Shown here: positions 28,901 to 40,200 of the stretch, piece by piece
How the letters are laid out: every line of letters starts with the position of its first letter
Position numbering within the stretch: the stretch's first letter is position 1
DNA from: Diplosphaera chodatii
Taxonomy: Eukaryota > Chlorophyta > Trebouxiophyceae > Prasiolales > Stichococcaceae
DNA length: 64,000 nucleotides
Assembly (NCBI GenBank): GCA_032358165.1
Contig: JAALGY010000031.1
Coordinates: 1,054,001-1,118,000, forward strand
Direction: 5' to 3'
Position numbers and translations under genes: made by a program
Notes under the pieces: generated by a model
What the model saw: only the letters and a program-made list of their open reading frames with translations
The model's database searches: none
Told to the model about the DNA's origin: nothing

Positions 28901-31151
28901 AAGAAAGGGAAATACCAGATATGCCATGCAGTGGGCTGCCCGCCACGGAAGCATGTCCTCAGCATCCAGCATCTGGGTGACCATGCCAGCAGGCCGCAGC
29001 GCAGCCTCCAGTCCGGCCGCCATGACTCTGACTGCGCTTGCTTTGACGATGGTGCCGGCTGCAGGGGCCGCGGCATTCATCATCAGCGGCCTGCCATCTG
29101 ACAGGATTGCCTGCAATATCAAAGGCACCATCATACCAGGCATGTGGAATCAATCAAAGGTCAGATGTGTCCACGCGCATTACAGTAGGCAATCCAGCGC
29201 ACCGAATACTGGTACGAGAATTGCATTGGAACGTCGGGGTTGAAGTCCGCTGCACGCTGGTACATCTGGACGATGGTGTCAGCAAGCTCCTGCGGGGATC
29301 CCAGGGCATGCTGCTTGGTTTCAGAACCGGCTCCATCTCTTGATCACCGCACCCAGCAACATCATTGCAACGCACTTGCCTGTGACACCGGAGGATCGGT
29401 GTTGCGCTCTGTGCGGTGCTGCACGATGACTGAGGCGGCACCAAACAGGCTGACTTGGGCAAAGCACAGCACCAACAAGATGGTTGGCTTGTCGATGGCC
29501 TGCGCGTGCAGAATGCTGTGTTCCGAGCAGGAATACATACACTGCACGACTCAACAACATGCTGCAACCTGCACCGCAGGGCGGATGAGGTGTAGCAAAG
29601 ACATGGTGTACCGCACTCACATCGTGCTCGAGGCTGTGCAGCATCATGGGGACCATCGACTTGCCCATCAGCCGGTGCTCTCTTTCAGTGATTGCATGGA
29701 TGTGCGCAATCAACTGCAGGATAGCCTGTAGGTACTCCTGGCTGTGCAACAGCTCCCTCTCAGCCTGCAGTCAGCGGATCGAAATAGCTTCACATCAGCT
29801 CTGTTATAGCTGGGCTGGAAAGTAAGGAACATTCGTTTCACAGGTAAAAGCCATCATCAACATACGAGGGTGCAGCGCCCTCAGCATGCATGCCCCGAAG
29901 GCTGATATGCGATACACGAGCATACCAAGTTGAGGCAACCTTTCTGTGTAAGCACACATTGATGGACATGACGAGCACGGCGATCAGGATGGTCCTTTGG
30001 GTCGCTGTAACACGACGGGCACCTGCGCCAGCATGCTGGGATACGTCTGCGGCAGGTATGCATGGGCCAGCGCAATTGCCGCGCAGTTCTCGATGCGCAG
30101 GGCGCTGCTCCGGGGTCGCGCTGGCAGCGTGGCGCCAAAGCGCACGACGTGCAGGGCGCCCGCCACTGTGGCAGCGCAGCAAGCCTGCACCGGCAATGCC
30201 AATGGTGACTGAGAGGGCTACGCAGGATGTTTCCTGCTGATGGGTCCACAGCGCCCGCAAACGCTGCAGCAAATGCACGGCTGCAAGTATATGCACATGT
30301 TCCTGTACAGCAACCGCAGGGTTTGGCACATGCAGGTGAAGCCATCCTGCCCAACCCTATGTGACGTCGCCCTCTGCCAACTGACCTGGTCGCTTCGACG
30401 TTTGGTCCTGGTGCTGTGCTCTCAATGACCCGGGATGCTGTGGCCGAGAGCACAAGCCCAGCGGCATGCGGCAACATCTCATCCGCACGCTGCAGCAGCC
30501 CGGGTCGGCCCATGGCCTTGTTGACTTCAAATATGCCAAAGACAAGGGTCTCATACGAGCTGGTAGAGCACTCCTACGTCCGCAGCACACCGTTTGCCAT
30601 CTGCCATAAGCTGCAACAACATTGTGATGACCACCCACGCTGGAAGACTGCCAACAACGAGCACATTTCGTGTGCAGACATGCTCACTGTAAGTGTGCCC
30701 GCAAACAGCGAGCCCAGCGCTGCAAAAGCGGCGGCGGCCAGCTCTGGGGGCGCGTTACATGCCTCCTTGAGGCAGTGCGCAACAACCTTGTCGAGCGCCA
30801 CGCCCTTGCTGACCTCTGGGCTCTTCCGCTCATGCCCCCTCTCCCTGCCGATATGCATGGTGCAAATCCCGCTTGGTCTTTGATCCATGCACGAGACGGT
30901 TGCTCTTACCTCTCACTGACCTGTCTGCTGGCCGGCTCCAGCGGCATGTTCATCTTGACAGCCTATCCCAAGGCACTGCACCCCAGCGTTTGCCCGCAAG
31001 CGCACCTGATGTGGCGGCGCACAGTGCCCAAGAACACTTGCCAGGCAGGCTGCGACCCCGTGCTGATTTCCTCCAAAGTCTGCGCAATCTCTGCATGGCT
31101 GAGTCTTTCGGTTGCAGGTGTTGATGGGGACATGCGAGACATGTTCATCAT
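25943..31151 (-). CDS. large helical protein with C-terminal U-box, copy A
   Basis: This is probably an E3 ubiquitin ligase. The proposed start is the ATG at 31149-31151 (MMNMSRMSPSTP...). The N-terminal two thirds are helix-rich segments without clear family identity: LKEACNAPPELAAAAFAALGSLF (about 30710-30790), IENCAAIALAHAYLPQTYPSM (about 30030-30110), EYLQAILQLIAHIHAI (about 29690-29740), LMMNAAAPAAGTIVKASAVRVMA (about 29020-29090) and ALCGATSAQELLAHNALLPAW (about 28720-28800). The pattern suggests ARM/HEAT-like repeats. Near 26600-26930 is a Cys/Ala-rich part, then AAERMAQLLLV and a basic KQARKKARKKAARA stretch. The C-terminus is a U-box: LCPLSK, an intron, then KDPVIASDGICYERPAIEEW and NHSLRSLLQSLQ, TAG at 25943. 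It is a tandem paralog of the next gene, exon for exon. N-terminal exon edges are approximate. Confidence 0.75.
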
Positions 31152-31751
31152 TGCATGAGCGCCCCCGGACGTTGCCGCATGCTGCCAGGCACGTTGATAC
31201 TGCAATCGTCCTTTCGCGAGCCGCTCAGGTCAGTGATCAGTGCGGTCCCGCGACACATCTACCGAGAGCCGACGCTGACAGCTCAAGTGATCTGACATCT
31301 GAGCACTGAGCTCGATCTCTGACGGCACTGCATCCACAGGAAGCAGCGGTTGTTGGAGGCACACCAACGGGTCCAAGCAATTTGGAGCTTCATCAGACTC
31401 TGTGCGTCTCTGCTTGTGCCAGCCAGCGTGCAAGCACGTAGTAGCCATTCGCAGCCACCTTGCGTCATGGTTTGTCATGTCGGCTCCTCAGTAGCACCTG
31501 CTGATGATAAGCGGCGCACGCAGGTACGGAGGCGGATGCATCCCAAATGGTCCGACAAGCATGGACAACACGAAAATAACATGTTGCCGCAAGGGACCAG
31601 GGCTGGGGTCAGAACCACGTCGCTGCCATATGGTCTGCATTGTGCAGAATGTACTATATAGCCAATATGCTGCATGCCACCAACAGCGTGCAACAGCCAG
31701 AAGTGTACGAGTACAGATTCGCCGACTGCAGTACAACAGCAATCGCATGCT
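31152..31751. other. spacer between the tandem U-box genes
   Basis: This 600-nt stretch should contain the promoter of copy A and the 3' UTR of copy B. A weak minus-strand open frame (31230-31478) shows no domain. I see no transposon ends or target-site repeats that would explain the duplication. Confidence 0.4.
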
Positions 31752-34700
31752 TCAGGGCAGCTGCTGCAGGGCCTGTAGCAGGCTGCGCAACGAGTGGTTG
31801 GGGATCAACTCCGCCGTGATGGCTCCTCGGGTCACCGGCGACACAGTGCCATGCTCTGCCACCCATGCCTCGATGGCCGCACGCTCATAGCAGATGCCAT
31901 CGGACGCTATCACTGGGTCCCGCATCCTCGCCTGCAGCACCCAACAATCTTATCAACTAAATGGGTGGAAGTACGGAGCCCTGAATCCAGTGGAGTATTA
32001 GATGCCAGATGCCACTTCTGTGGCACTCCTACTCACGTTAGTCAGGGGACAGAGCTGCCAGCTGTTGTCCACATCGCCGCTCGCACGTGGCGGCGCCGCT
32101 GCGCCCGCATCAGCATCTGAGCGAAGCGGGGCCTGCACGTCTTGATCCCGGCCGTTGGGGCCGGCATCCTCAGTTGCAGCCTTGGCCGCCTTCTTCCGAG
32201 ACGTCTTCCGCGCTTGCTTGGCACGCCTGGCTGCTACCTTTGCCTCCTCCTCCTCCTACATCCCGCGATCATAAGTTACGCCGCCTCACATGGGCTCCCG
32301 GACTTGCACCAATGCAGGAAGGTAAGGGTGACATTCCGTGAAGGAACGTTGACTGTGAACAACTGGGAGATCGCACCAGGAGCAGCGCCGCCATGCGCTC
32401 CGCCGCTGCCGTTGCGGCCTGCTGCTCCTCGCGCGACGGCTGAGCTGGGGCTGCAGCCGGTGCCCTTGCCTGCCGTGCTGCAGGGCGGGCTGAAGCGTGG
32501 CCATACCGTGCCGCACTTGCTGTCACTGGCCTGTGGCAGCAGCTGCAGCTTGCTGACGCCAGCTCTTGTGCAACTTGTGACCTTGCTGGCGGCAAAAGGG
32601 AGGTGATGGCCGCCTCGACGCTAGTCAGATCATCGCGGAGCTGCCTGGTCAAGTCTGACGACATCCTGCAGCAGCCCAGCTTTGGCACGACATCAGCGTG
32701 CGCATCATAGATATGCTGATGCAGACTACGACCACAGAGAAGTGTGCAGTCCTGAAGTCACACAGGTCGTGTGTTGCACCGTGTCCAGTATAGTTGCAAG
32801 CTCACCGCGCACGGAGATCGTCGATGCTGCCCTGCAAGTGCCTCAGCTGACTCACAGCTTCAGAAGCTGGGATGCCATACACCATACTGGAGCTGCTCGT
32901 GAGAGCTCTACAGGGGCCATGGCTTGCACTTGCAGCCTCGGACAGGGCAGAGCAGAGTCACTTGCAGCAAGCCGCCAGATCCGGAACCTTCACAGCAACA
33001 GCATGAAAGTCAGTCTGTGCAGCTTGGGTCAGCAGTCACGACGTTGCTGAGGACTGAAGAGGTTCAGCAATATCAAATAGTGCGCAGGCTCAAATCACAC
33101 ACATCAACAAACCTGCTGGGCGCTGATTCTGACCCTGGCGTTGCCTCTGGACGAGGGGGCCATTCCCACAGCAAACTGCAGAGCGTCCATCAATACTGAC
33201 GTCACCTCAAGCTGCATGTAGACTTCTGGCCTGCACAGCACAGAAGCGGTCACACAGCTTGCCGACGAGCGCTGCAGGATCCCCGATCTTGATGAGCAGG
33301 CAGCACAGGGCATGCACCCGCCAGGCTGCACCCACCAGTCGGCGGCTAATGTCTTTGAGGCGGCACCCAGCTCGGTGAACCCCTTCAGGATCGTCTCAGT
33401 GATGGACGGGGCACCAGGGGGCACAGCACACTGTTTTGCCCCATCGGCATCCATCATCATGGCAACAAACTGACAGCCTGACAGCGCAGTTCGTTTGACA
33501 TCGTCCGCTGACACGGGAAGCCCCTTTTCCTGCACCATGATTTGCATAAGCATGTCAGCGCCATCACGGGAAGGCATTCATTTCGGCAAGAGCTTCAGCA
33601 CAAACCAAGCACTGCAGCATCATTGTTGCAAGTGGCTGCCGGAAGATTCACGAAGCACCTTCAGCAGCATTGGCACACGCGATATGCACAAGTGCATGTC
33701 AGCCAGCTGCCAGTGACTGCGCATCAGCAACATGTCCTGCATCCTGCCTGCGGTTGCACACAGCCGCATTTATCCAGCAGCTGTTGGCACAGATGTCGGC
33801 AGAAGCTTTCCGCTGCACATCTCCAACTGCGGCGGTGGCATGTGGCACAAGGTGCGCTACTCACTGAACCGAGTCTTGGGGGTAGCAAAGCCGCAGGGAG
33901 GAAGTCGTACGCAGACCGCCATGATCCCCATGACGGTGTTATTTGGGATGCCGCATGCACTGTCCAGTGAACAAGTGTATTGTTGAGACACGAGCTGCTT
34001 CACCGTCCTCCACATCAGCTGTATGGCCTGCACATAAAGACATGCGTTTGGTTGGAAGGTATGTCGTTGCAACAGTGTGACACCAACGGCAATCTGCAGA
34101 CGCATCACGATCAGTCTGGCAGTCGTCCACGTCAGCCGACGTGTGAGGTGCTCGCAGGCCCACCTTTGCAATTGCCTCACTGATGTCATCGTGAATGATG
34201 TAGCGAGGAAACCTCGGCGCCTTGGCACGAAGCATCGCAGCCGCGGCAATGGCAGCAGCGCTCTCAGTGACCGTAGTCAGCATCTGTGTGTCGTTCAGCC
34301 ACTGCACCACAGCAGAGCCGGCTCATGCACCGTCAGGCGTAGGGTAACCCACGCAGATGCGCTGCCTTCCAAGATGCATTCCGACATAGACAGATGCAGC
34401 ACCTGCTGCCGATCACCTCACAGCAGAACTGCAGTGTAGAGCCGGCGGCCTTCCATGCTGGCAGGAGTGCGTTGTGAGCAAGCAGCTCCTCCGCAGAAGT
34501 TGCACCACACACGGCGTCCATTGCTGCCTGATGAGCACAGGTCAACGATGTTGAGCAACCAATGTACGGGTACAATGATTCGCACATCAGGGTCCTGCGA
34601 AAGTGTTGCAAGAATAGAAGCAGAAGAACAAGAAGAACTCCATACCATGTAAGACATGCAGTGCACTGCTCGCCATTGAAGCATTCTTTCCTCCTCGAGC

Positions 34701-36695
34701 ATCGTGCAGACCATGCCAGCAGGCTGCAACGCGGCTGCTAGTCCAGCAGCCATTGCAATCAGTGCAGCAGACTTGACACTAGCGGTGGCCGCAGGAGCCA
34801 CAGCCATCAGCAGCGGCCTTCCATTTGACAGTATTCCCTGCAGCGCTCACAATCAAGGTTGGGTCGAGAGATATGGTGATTCCAGACCCCATCCCCTAAC
34901 ATGTCCCTATGCGCATTCAGTGAAGTCAAGGAGGCAGCGCACCGCGCATTGGTATGCATAATGCAGTGGCACATCTGCATTGAAGTCGCGAGCAGCTCGT
35001 CCATATATGTCGATAATGGCGTCGGCCAGCTCCTGCAAGAATACACAGCATGCAACTGTGCCCATTTGGCAGTTTGCTCAGACCACTTCAAAGTCAGCAT
35101 ATTGAGCAGGCCTTGGCAGGCAAGCATGTGGTCCGACAATCACCTGCGACACTGCAGGCCGCTTGCCATGCTGCACGCGGCGTTGCACAGTCATCCAGGC
35201 GACCTCGAGCAGCGTGGCTTGGGTAGAGCATGATGTCGGCATGATGAGCAGGTCATCAGGCGCCTGTGAGTGTGCAATAGGAGGGTGCTTGACCAGCAGT
35301 CCAGGCATTCTATGCAAGGTAACATGCGGCAGGCTGCAATGTAGGGTAGGGTGTTCAGGCTCAGATGGTGTCTTGCGCTCGCCTCAGCTGCTGTGCCAAT
35401 CTGCAGGCTGCGCAGCATCATTGGGACCATGGCCTTGCCCAACCGCCGGTGTTCCTTGCGAGCCTGTGCCTGGATGTGTGCAGCAAGCTGCAGGGTGGCG
35501 TGCAGGTACTCCTGGCTGTGCAGGAGCTCCTCATCAGCCTGCAGTTAGCAGGAAGCAGTATGGTGAGGGCCCTCACCATTAATACTAAAACACATGCCAT
35601 GCCGTGCAAAGCTGGCGGCTGTGGTGGCCCCTGTAACAGCATGGTGTTGCCAGTGCATGTGGCTGACAGTACAGTTCGGCCACTGCGCACCCGTGCCAGC
35701 GTGGTGTCATGTGTCTGCGGCAGCAGTGCATGAGCCTCCGCCAATGACACGCAGTTCTGGAACCCCAACGTCTCGCTTCGCGTTCCTGTGGCCAGCGTCA
35801 TGCCAAAGCGCAGGAGGTGCACGGCCCCCGAAACTGTGGGCGCTGCGATGGTCCTGCAAGGATGGTGTCATCGTGCCTGTTCTTGTGTGCGTGAACTCAC
35901 TGCTGGACACATCAGCACGTGCCTGCACAGCCTGCTCGCTGACCCAACCGGGAACTCGTCCTGCCCCGACTTCATGCATACTGCATTTCTGCCGACTGAC
36001 CTGAAGCCATCGGCCTGCCTCTCCACGGCGCTGGCTGCCACGCCCAAGAGCACTCGACCGACTGCATGTGGCAACATCTCCTCTGCGTGCTGCAGCAGCC
36101 CAGGGCGGTGCATCGCCCTGGTTAGGTCATTTAGGCCATTGATCAGGGTCGGGGATGACACAGTGTAGTACAACTCCTGCAGCCATCATACCCTGATGTC
36201 AGCGATCTTGCAGGTGCAAGTGGAGGTCAGCAGGTGGTGCTGCATACATACGGACCTGGGCAATGCACACCCATACAGGTGCAACACTGCACAAACACAT
36301 GCAGGCTTACATCATGAGCAAAAAGGAGTGTTCCCAGCCCTGCAAAGGCAGCAGCGGCCTGCTGCAGGGGCGCGCTGCAGGCCTCTTTGAGGCAGAACAA
36401 CAAGATTCTGTCTCCAATGCCCGCGAAATCGCAGAAGTCGATGGGCCTCCTGTTGAGCAGCAATGACGCCGATCAGCCCTTGTGCCGTGTGTGCATGAGG
36501 CCCATGCATCTGAGCACCTGTGAGTGATACACCTATCACACAGCTTGTGCACTGATGGACTGCTCCTTCGGGCGCTGCTCCAGCCCGACACTCGGGTGCA
36601 CGAGCGCACCCCATGTGCATCTGCAAACTGGCCAGGAAGCCCAGCAAGGCGGGGGGATACGGCCCCGCACGTCTCGGATCCAGGCTCCGACTCAT
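31752..36695 (-). CDS. large helical protein with C-terminal U-box, copy B
   Basis: This is the paralog of the gene immediately downstream. The start is the ATG at 36693-36695 (MSRSLDPRRAGPYPPALLGF). Matching segments occur in the same order as in copy A: LLFCLKEACSAPLQQAAAAFAG (about 36360-36410), FQNCVSLAEAHALLPQTHD (about 35710-35770), EYLHATLQLAAHIQA (about 35475-35520), LLMAVAPAATASVKSAALIAMA (about 34750-34820), AVCGATSAEELLAHNALLPAW (about 34460-34530) and PRFPRYIIHDDISEAIAKVG (about 34160-34230). Next are LSGCQFVAMMMDADGAKQCAVP (about 33420-33490), ERMAALLLV, a basic ARK-rich stretch, LCPLT, and the U-box RDPVIASDGICYERAAIEAW...NHSLRSLLQALQQLP, TGA at 31752. U-boxes bind E2 enzymes without zinc. 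The helical part would choose substrates (inference). Exon edges are approximate. Confidence 0.75.
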
Positions 36696-37259
36696 GTCTG
36701 CGGTGTCAGCCGTCTATCATCAAGGGCCTGGCGGTGGCGTTCACGCCATGTTCATCGAGTGCGCATGCATGCTGTCATGTGTCATCAAACATGCCGTGTG
36801 CCGTCAAGCATGGTGGCGTGCGAGCAGGCCGCTCGGCTGAGGGCCAACTACCCTCTCTTTTGTACTGTCAGTGATATCTGAAACGCACAATGGGATATTC
36901 AGGATCGAGTCACAGCATCGCTCGTCTCGCCCGGGCGGAAGCAACGGCTGTTGGATGCACATTCGAAGTGTTCAAACGGTCCTGCGGTCCTGGACATCTC
37001 GGAGCTCTGGCAACACTGCCCAGCTGATCAGCATTGCATTGGTTGTTGTTGAAAGTGTGTCACGCCGAGGCCTCCATGGGGGCGCATCGCTTTTGCAGTG
37101 CATGATCGTGACCCATTATTTTTGCATGTGGTTTGCCCGACCATTTCGTGTTATGCCATGACTGAACAACAGAGAGCGCTGCCGTCTGTGCGCATCTGAG
37201 GTACTTACAGACACAATACTGATGTGGTCATCCCATCGCTGACCCAAAGTTCCGGCATC
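36696..37259. promoter_or_regulatory. divergent intergenic region, U-box copy B and MSH6
   Basis: Copy B runs left and MSH6 runs right with 564 nt between start codons, so both promoters lie here. I see no coding signal and no recognisable regulatory motif. Confidence 0.45.
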
Positions 37260-40200
37260 ATGGCGCCCAAGCGCAGGAGCAGCGGTGAAGCTGCGCCTGC
37301 GGCTGGACAAAAGACGCTTGCCAGTTTCTTCGGGGCCGCCGCCAGGGACAGGCCGGGCAAAGAGAATGAGTGCAGCGGGCCAAAGTCGCCAGCGCGACCT
37401 GCCAAGCGGCCACCAGCGACGCCGCCGACCAGACAGAGTCCCAGGTGCAATGCATCCCTGTCCATGTATGTGCTCAGCATGTGCACACTGGCATGACGCG
37501 AACACCTTCCGACACATGCCGAAACATGAGGGATGCATTACAGATCTCCAAAATGGAACTGGGCGCGCAGGGTGAAGCAACTGCGCACAGAGTCTGGTGC
37601 TGTGGAGGTAGCGTCGACAGCTAAAACTGCCGCCGGTGTGATCAATGGCCACGAGAATGGACATGCGAGCCCAGTTCAGAGCCAGCGCACTCCAGCCATG
37701 CCTGCCCCAGACAGCAAGCCCAGCGTGACACCCAATGGCAGAAAGCGGTCTACCTCGACCACTCCGCAGACACACAGCGCCTCAGCGTCTGCTCCACCCG
37801 ACAAGCTCGTCGGCCGCCGCATCAAGGTACACTGAAGTGACGTGAAGTGATCAGGTGGAGCGTCAACGGCACGGATGTGTAGAGTTGGTGGTGAACAGTC
37901 TCCTGGGAGCAGCAAGCCCAGGCCACAGTGCCATGGTCCTGAGCGCACATGCTCTCACACAGCAGCTCAGGGTCGATCAGTCGATGTCAGCAGAATTGAG
38001 ACGCACATGCACATCTCTGTAGGTGTGGTGGCAGGACGATGACGCCTGGTACACCGGCAGCGTGTCGAGCTATGACACGGACAGCGGCAGACACCTGGTG
38101 GACTATGATGACGGGGAGGAGGAGGAGCTGGACCTAGCGAAAGAGAAGTATGAGATTCTACCAGGTGGGATTGGTTGGTATGCGTCTCCCTTTCTTTGTT
38201 TCAATGTGGTGACAGGCAGACCCAGGTGCTACAGGCAAGAACCTGTGCACGCATCTGGATCCAGTTGGTTCACAGATTGCTCATCACGGCAGGCAAAGTG
38301 GTGGCGAGGGCGGCAGCACAGCGGCCAGGGCGCAGGGCACGCATCCTGCTGTCTGACTCGGAGGAGGAGGAGGAGGCGGCGGCGGGCGTGGCCAGCGGCA
38401 GCGACTCTGGGTCCGAGGTGGGACGCAGATCCACCGTGTGCATCTGCATACGTAAACATTACACCAGGCCTGGCACAGCGCTACCAGCATCGCAGTCATA
38501 TCACCACAGGCTCCGCACCTACTTGAATCCTGATGCCCACGCTCTGCTGACGAGCAGTTTGTGGCCAATGGCGCCGAGGAGGGCAGCTCCTCCAGCGACG
38601 AGGAGCTGGCGCCGTCGGACGACTCGGAGGGTGACGCTGAGGGCACGCCCCAGCCGCGCAGCACCAAGCGCACGCCCGCCAAGCGAAAAGCACCGGTTGA
38701 GATCATCATGCACCGTCACATGTTGCACTGGACGTTTCTGCTTGTTGCATCGCTGCCCATGAGCCCATTGTAGAGGGTGCCCTCAGCAGGTCTGGCTGTT
38801 GCACACCCGACTGACTCGGGCCCTTTTGCACCGACAGAGCAAGAAGCAGTCTGCTGGCCAGCCAGCCAAGAAAGGACGCAGCAGCAGCGCCAGCAGCACG
38901 CCTGCACGACAGCCGGCAAAGGCCTCAACGGCTGCAAAGTGCTCAGAGCCACAGACGCCTGCGGCCCCACAGGCGGGCGCGAAAGCTGTGCTGGCATCAG
39001 CAGGGCGAGCACCCAGCAGCGCCGTCCGCAGCTCGCCAGGTTTGCGACCACCCCCAACCAAATGAGCAACACAGGGACCGACTGCGATATGCTGCACACA
39101 GAATGTCCAACTCGCTGTGCCTGCATGACGCGCACCTCTACGAAGCCAGTCTGTTCCAACCCACAGCAGCCGAGCACATCCACGCTGGCATGTGCAGGTG
39201 CCGGCGATGCTGCGCCCCAGGTCCAGCCGGACATGGACCGTTTCGCGGCGCGCGACGCCGAGCGCTTCCCCTTCCTGGCGCCCGGCAGGCTGCGGGATGC
39301 CGCGGGCGTGCGGCCGGGGCAGCCGGGCTACAACCCCCGCACCCTGTGGCTGCCGCCCAACTGGTTCAAGGCGCAGAAGGTGGCGCCCCGCAGTCGCCCT
39401 GGTCCTGCTGCGCTCTTGGGCAGACACCGCCTGGCTTGCCTGTTGCCACAGCTTCACACAACCTCAATACCTGACACCATGGCTTCCTCATACAACCAGT
39501 CGTGCTTCGTTGCAGATCTCACCCGGTCAGCAGCAGTGGTGGGAGTTCAAGGTAGTGCCTTGCTGCGTCTGGCAAGTGCAAGGTGAACGTCCTGGCCAGA
39601 TGCCCTAGTAACAAGCAGCAGCATCGTCAACCGGCGCGTCTGCATGCAGGTCAAGCACTTCGACAGCGTCCTTCTCTTCAAGATGGGCCGCTTCTACGAG
39701 GTGCATGCACCATTTACGGGTGCTGAAATGCCATGTCACCCTGCAGTACATGCTTTCGTCGGCAGATCCATGTATGGGCTGTTCACCATACGAACGTGGA
39801 CTTGCAGATGTTTGAAATGGATGCGCATGTGGGTGTCGAAGTGCTCGGCCTCATGATGATGAAGGTGTGCAAGGATATATGTAACTAATGCATGTGACTG
39901 CCTCCCACTTGATGGCGGCTCTCATCAGCTGCTATGGTATGCACATGGTCAATCCTGCAGTTGACATACAGGGAGAGCAGCCACACTGCGGCTTCCCTGA
40001 GAACAGCTACCACATAAACTGTGAGCGGCTTGCGCGTGCCGGACTACGGGTCGTGGTGGTCGAGCAGGTGAGCTGCGGCCCATAGCAAGGAGTTTTATGC
40101 CTGTTTTCAGGCTTGATGGCTTGGTAGCACATCACATGCCGATACATTGCAAGGCTAACAAGAACGGAGTTGCCATCTTTGCAGACGGAGACGCCTGTGC

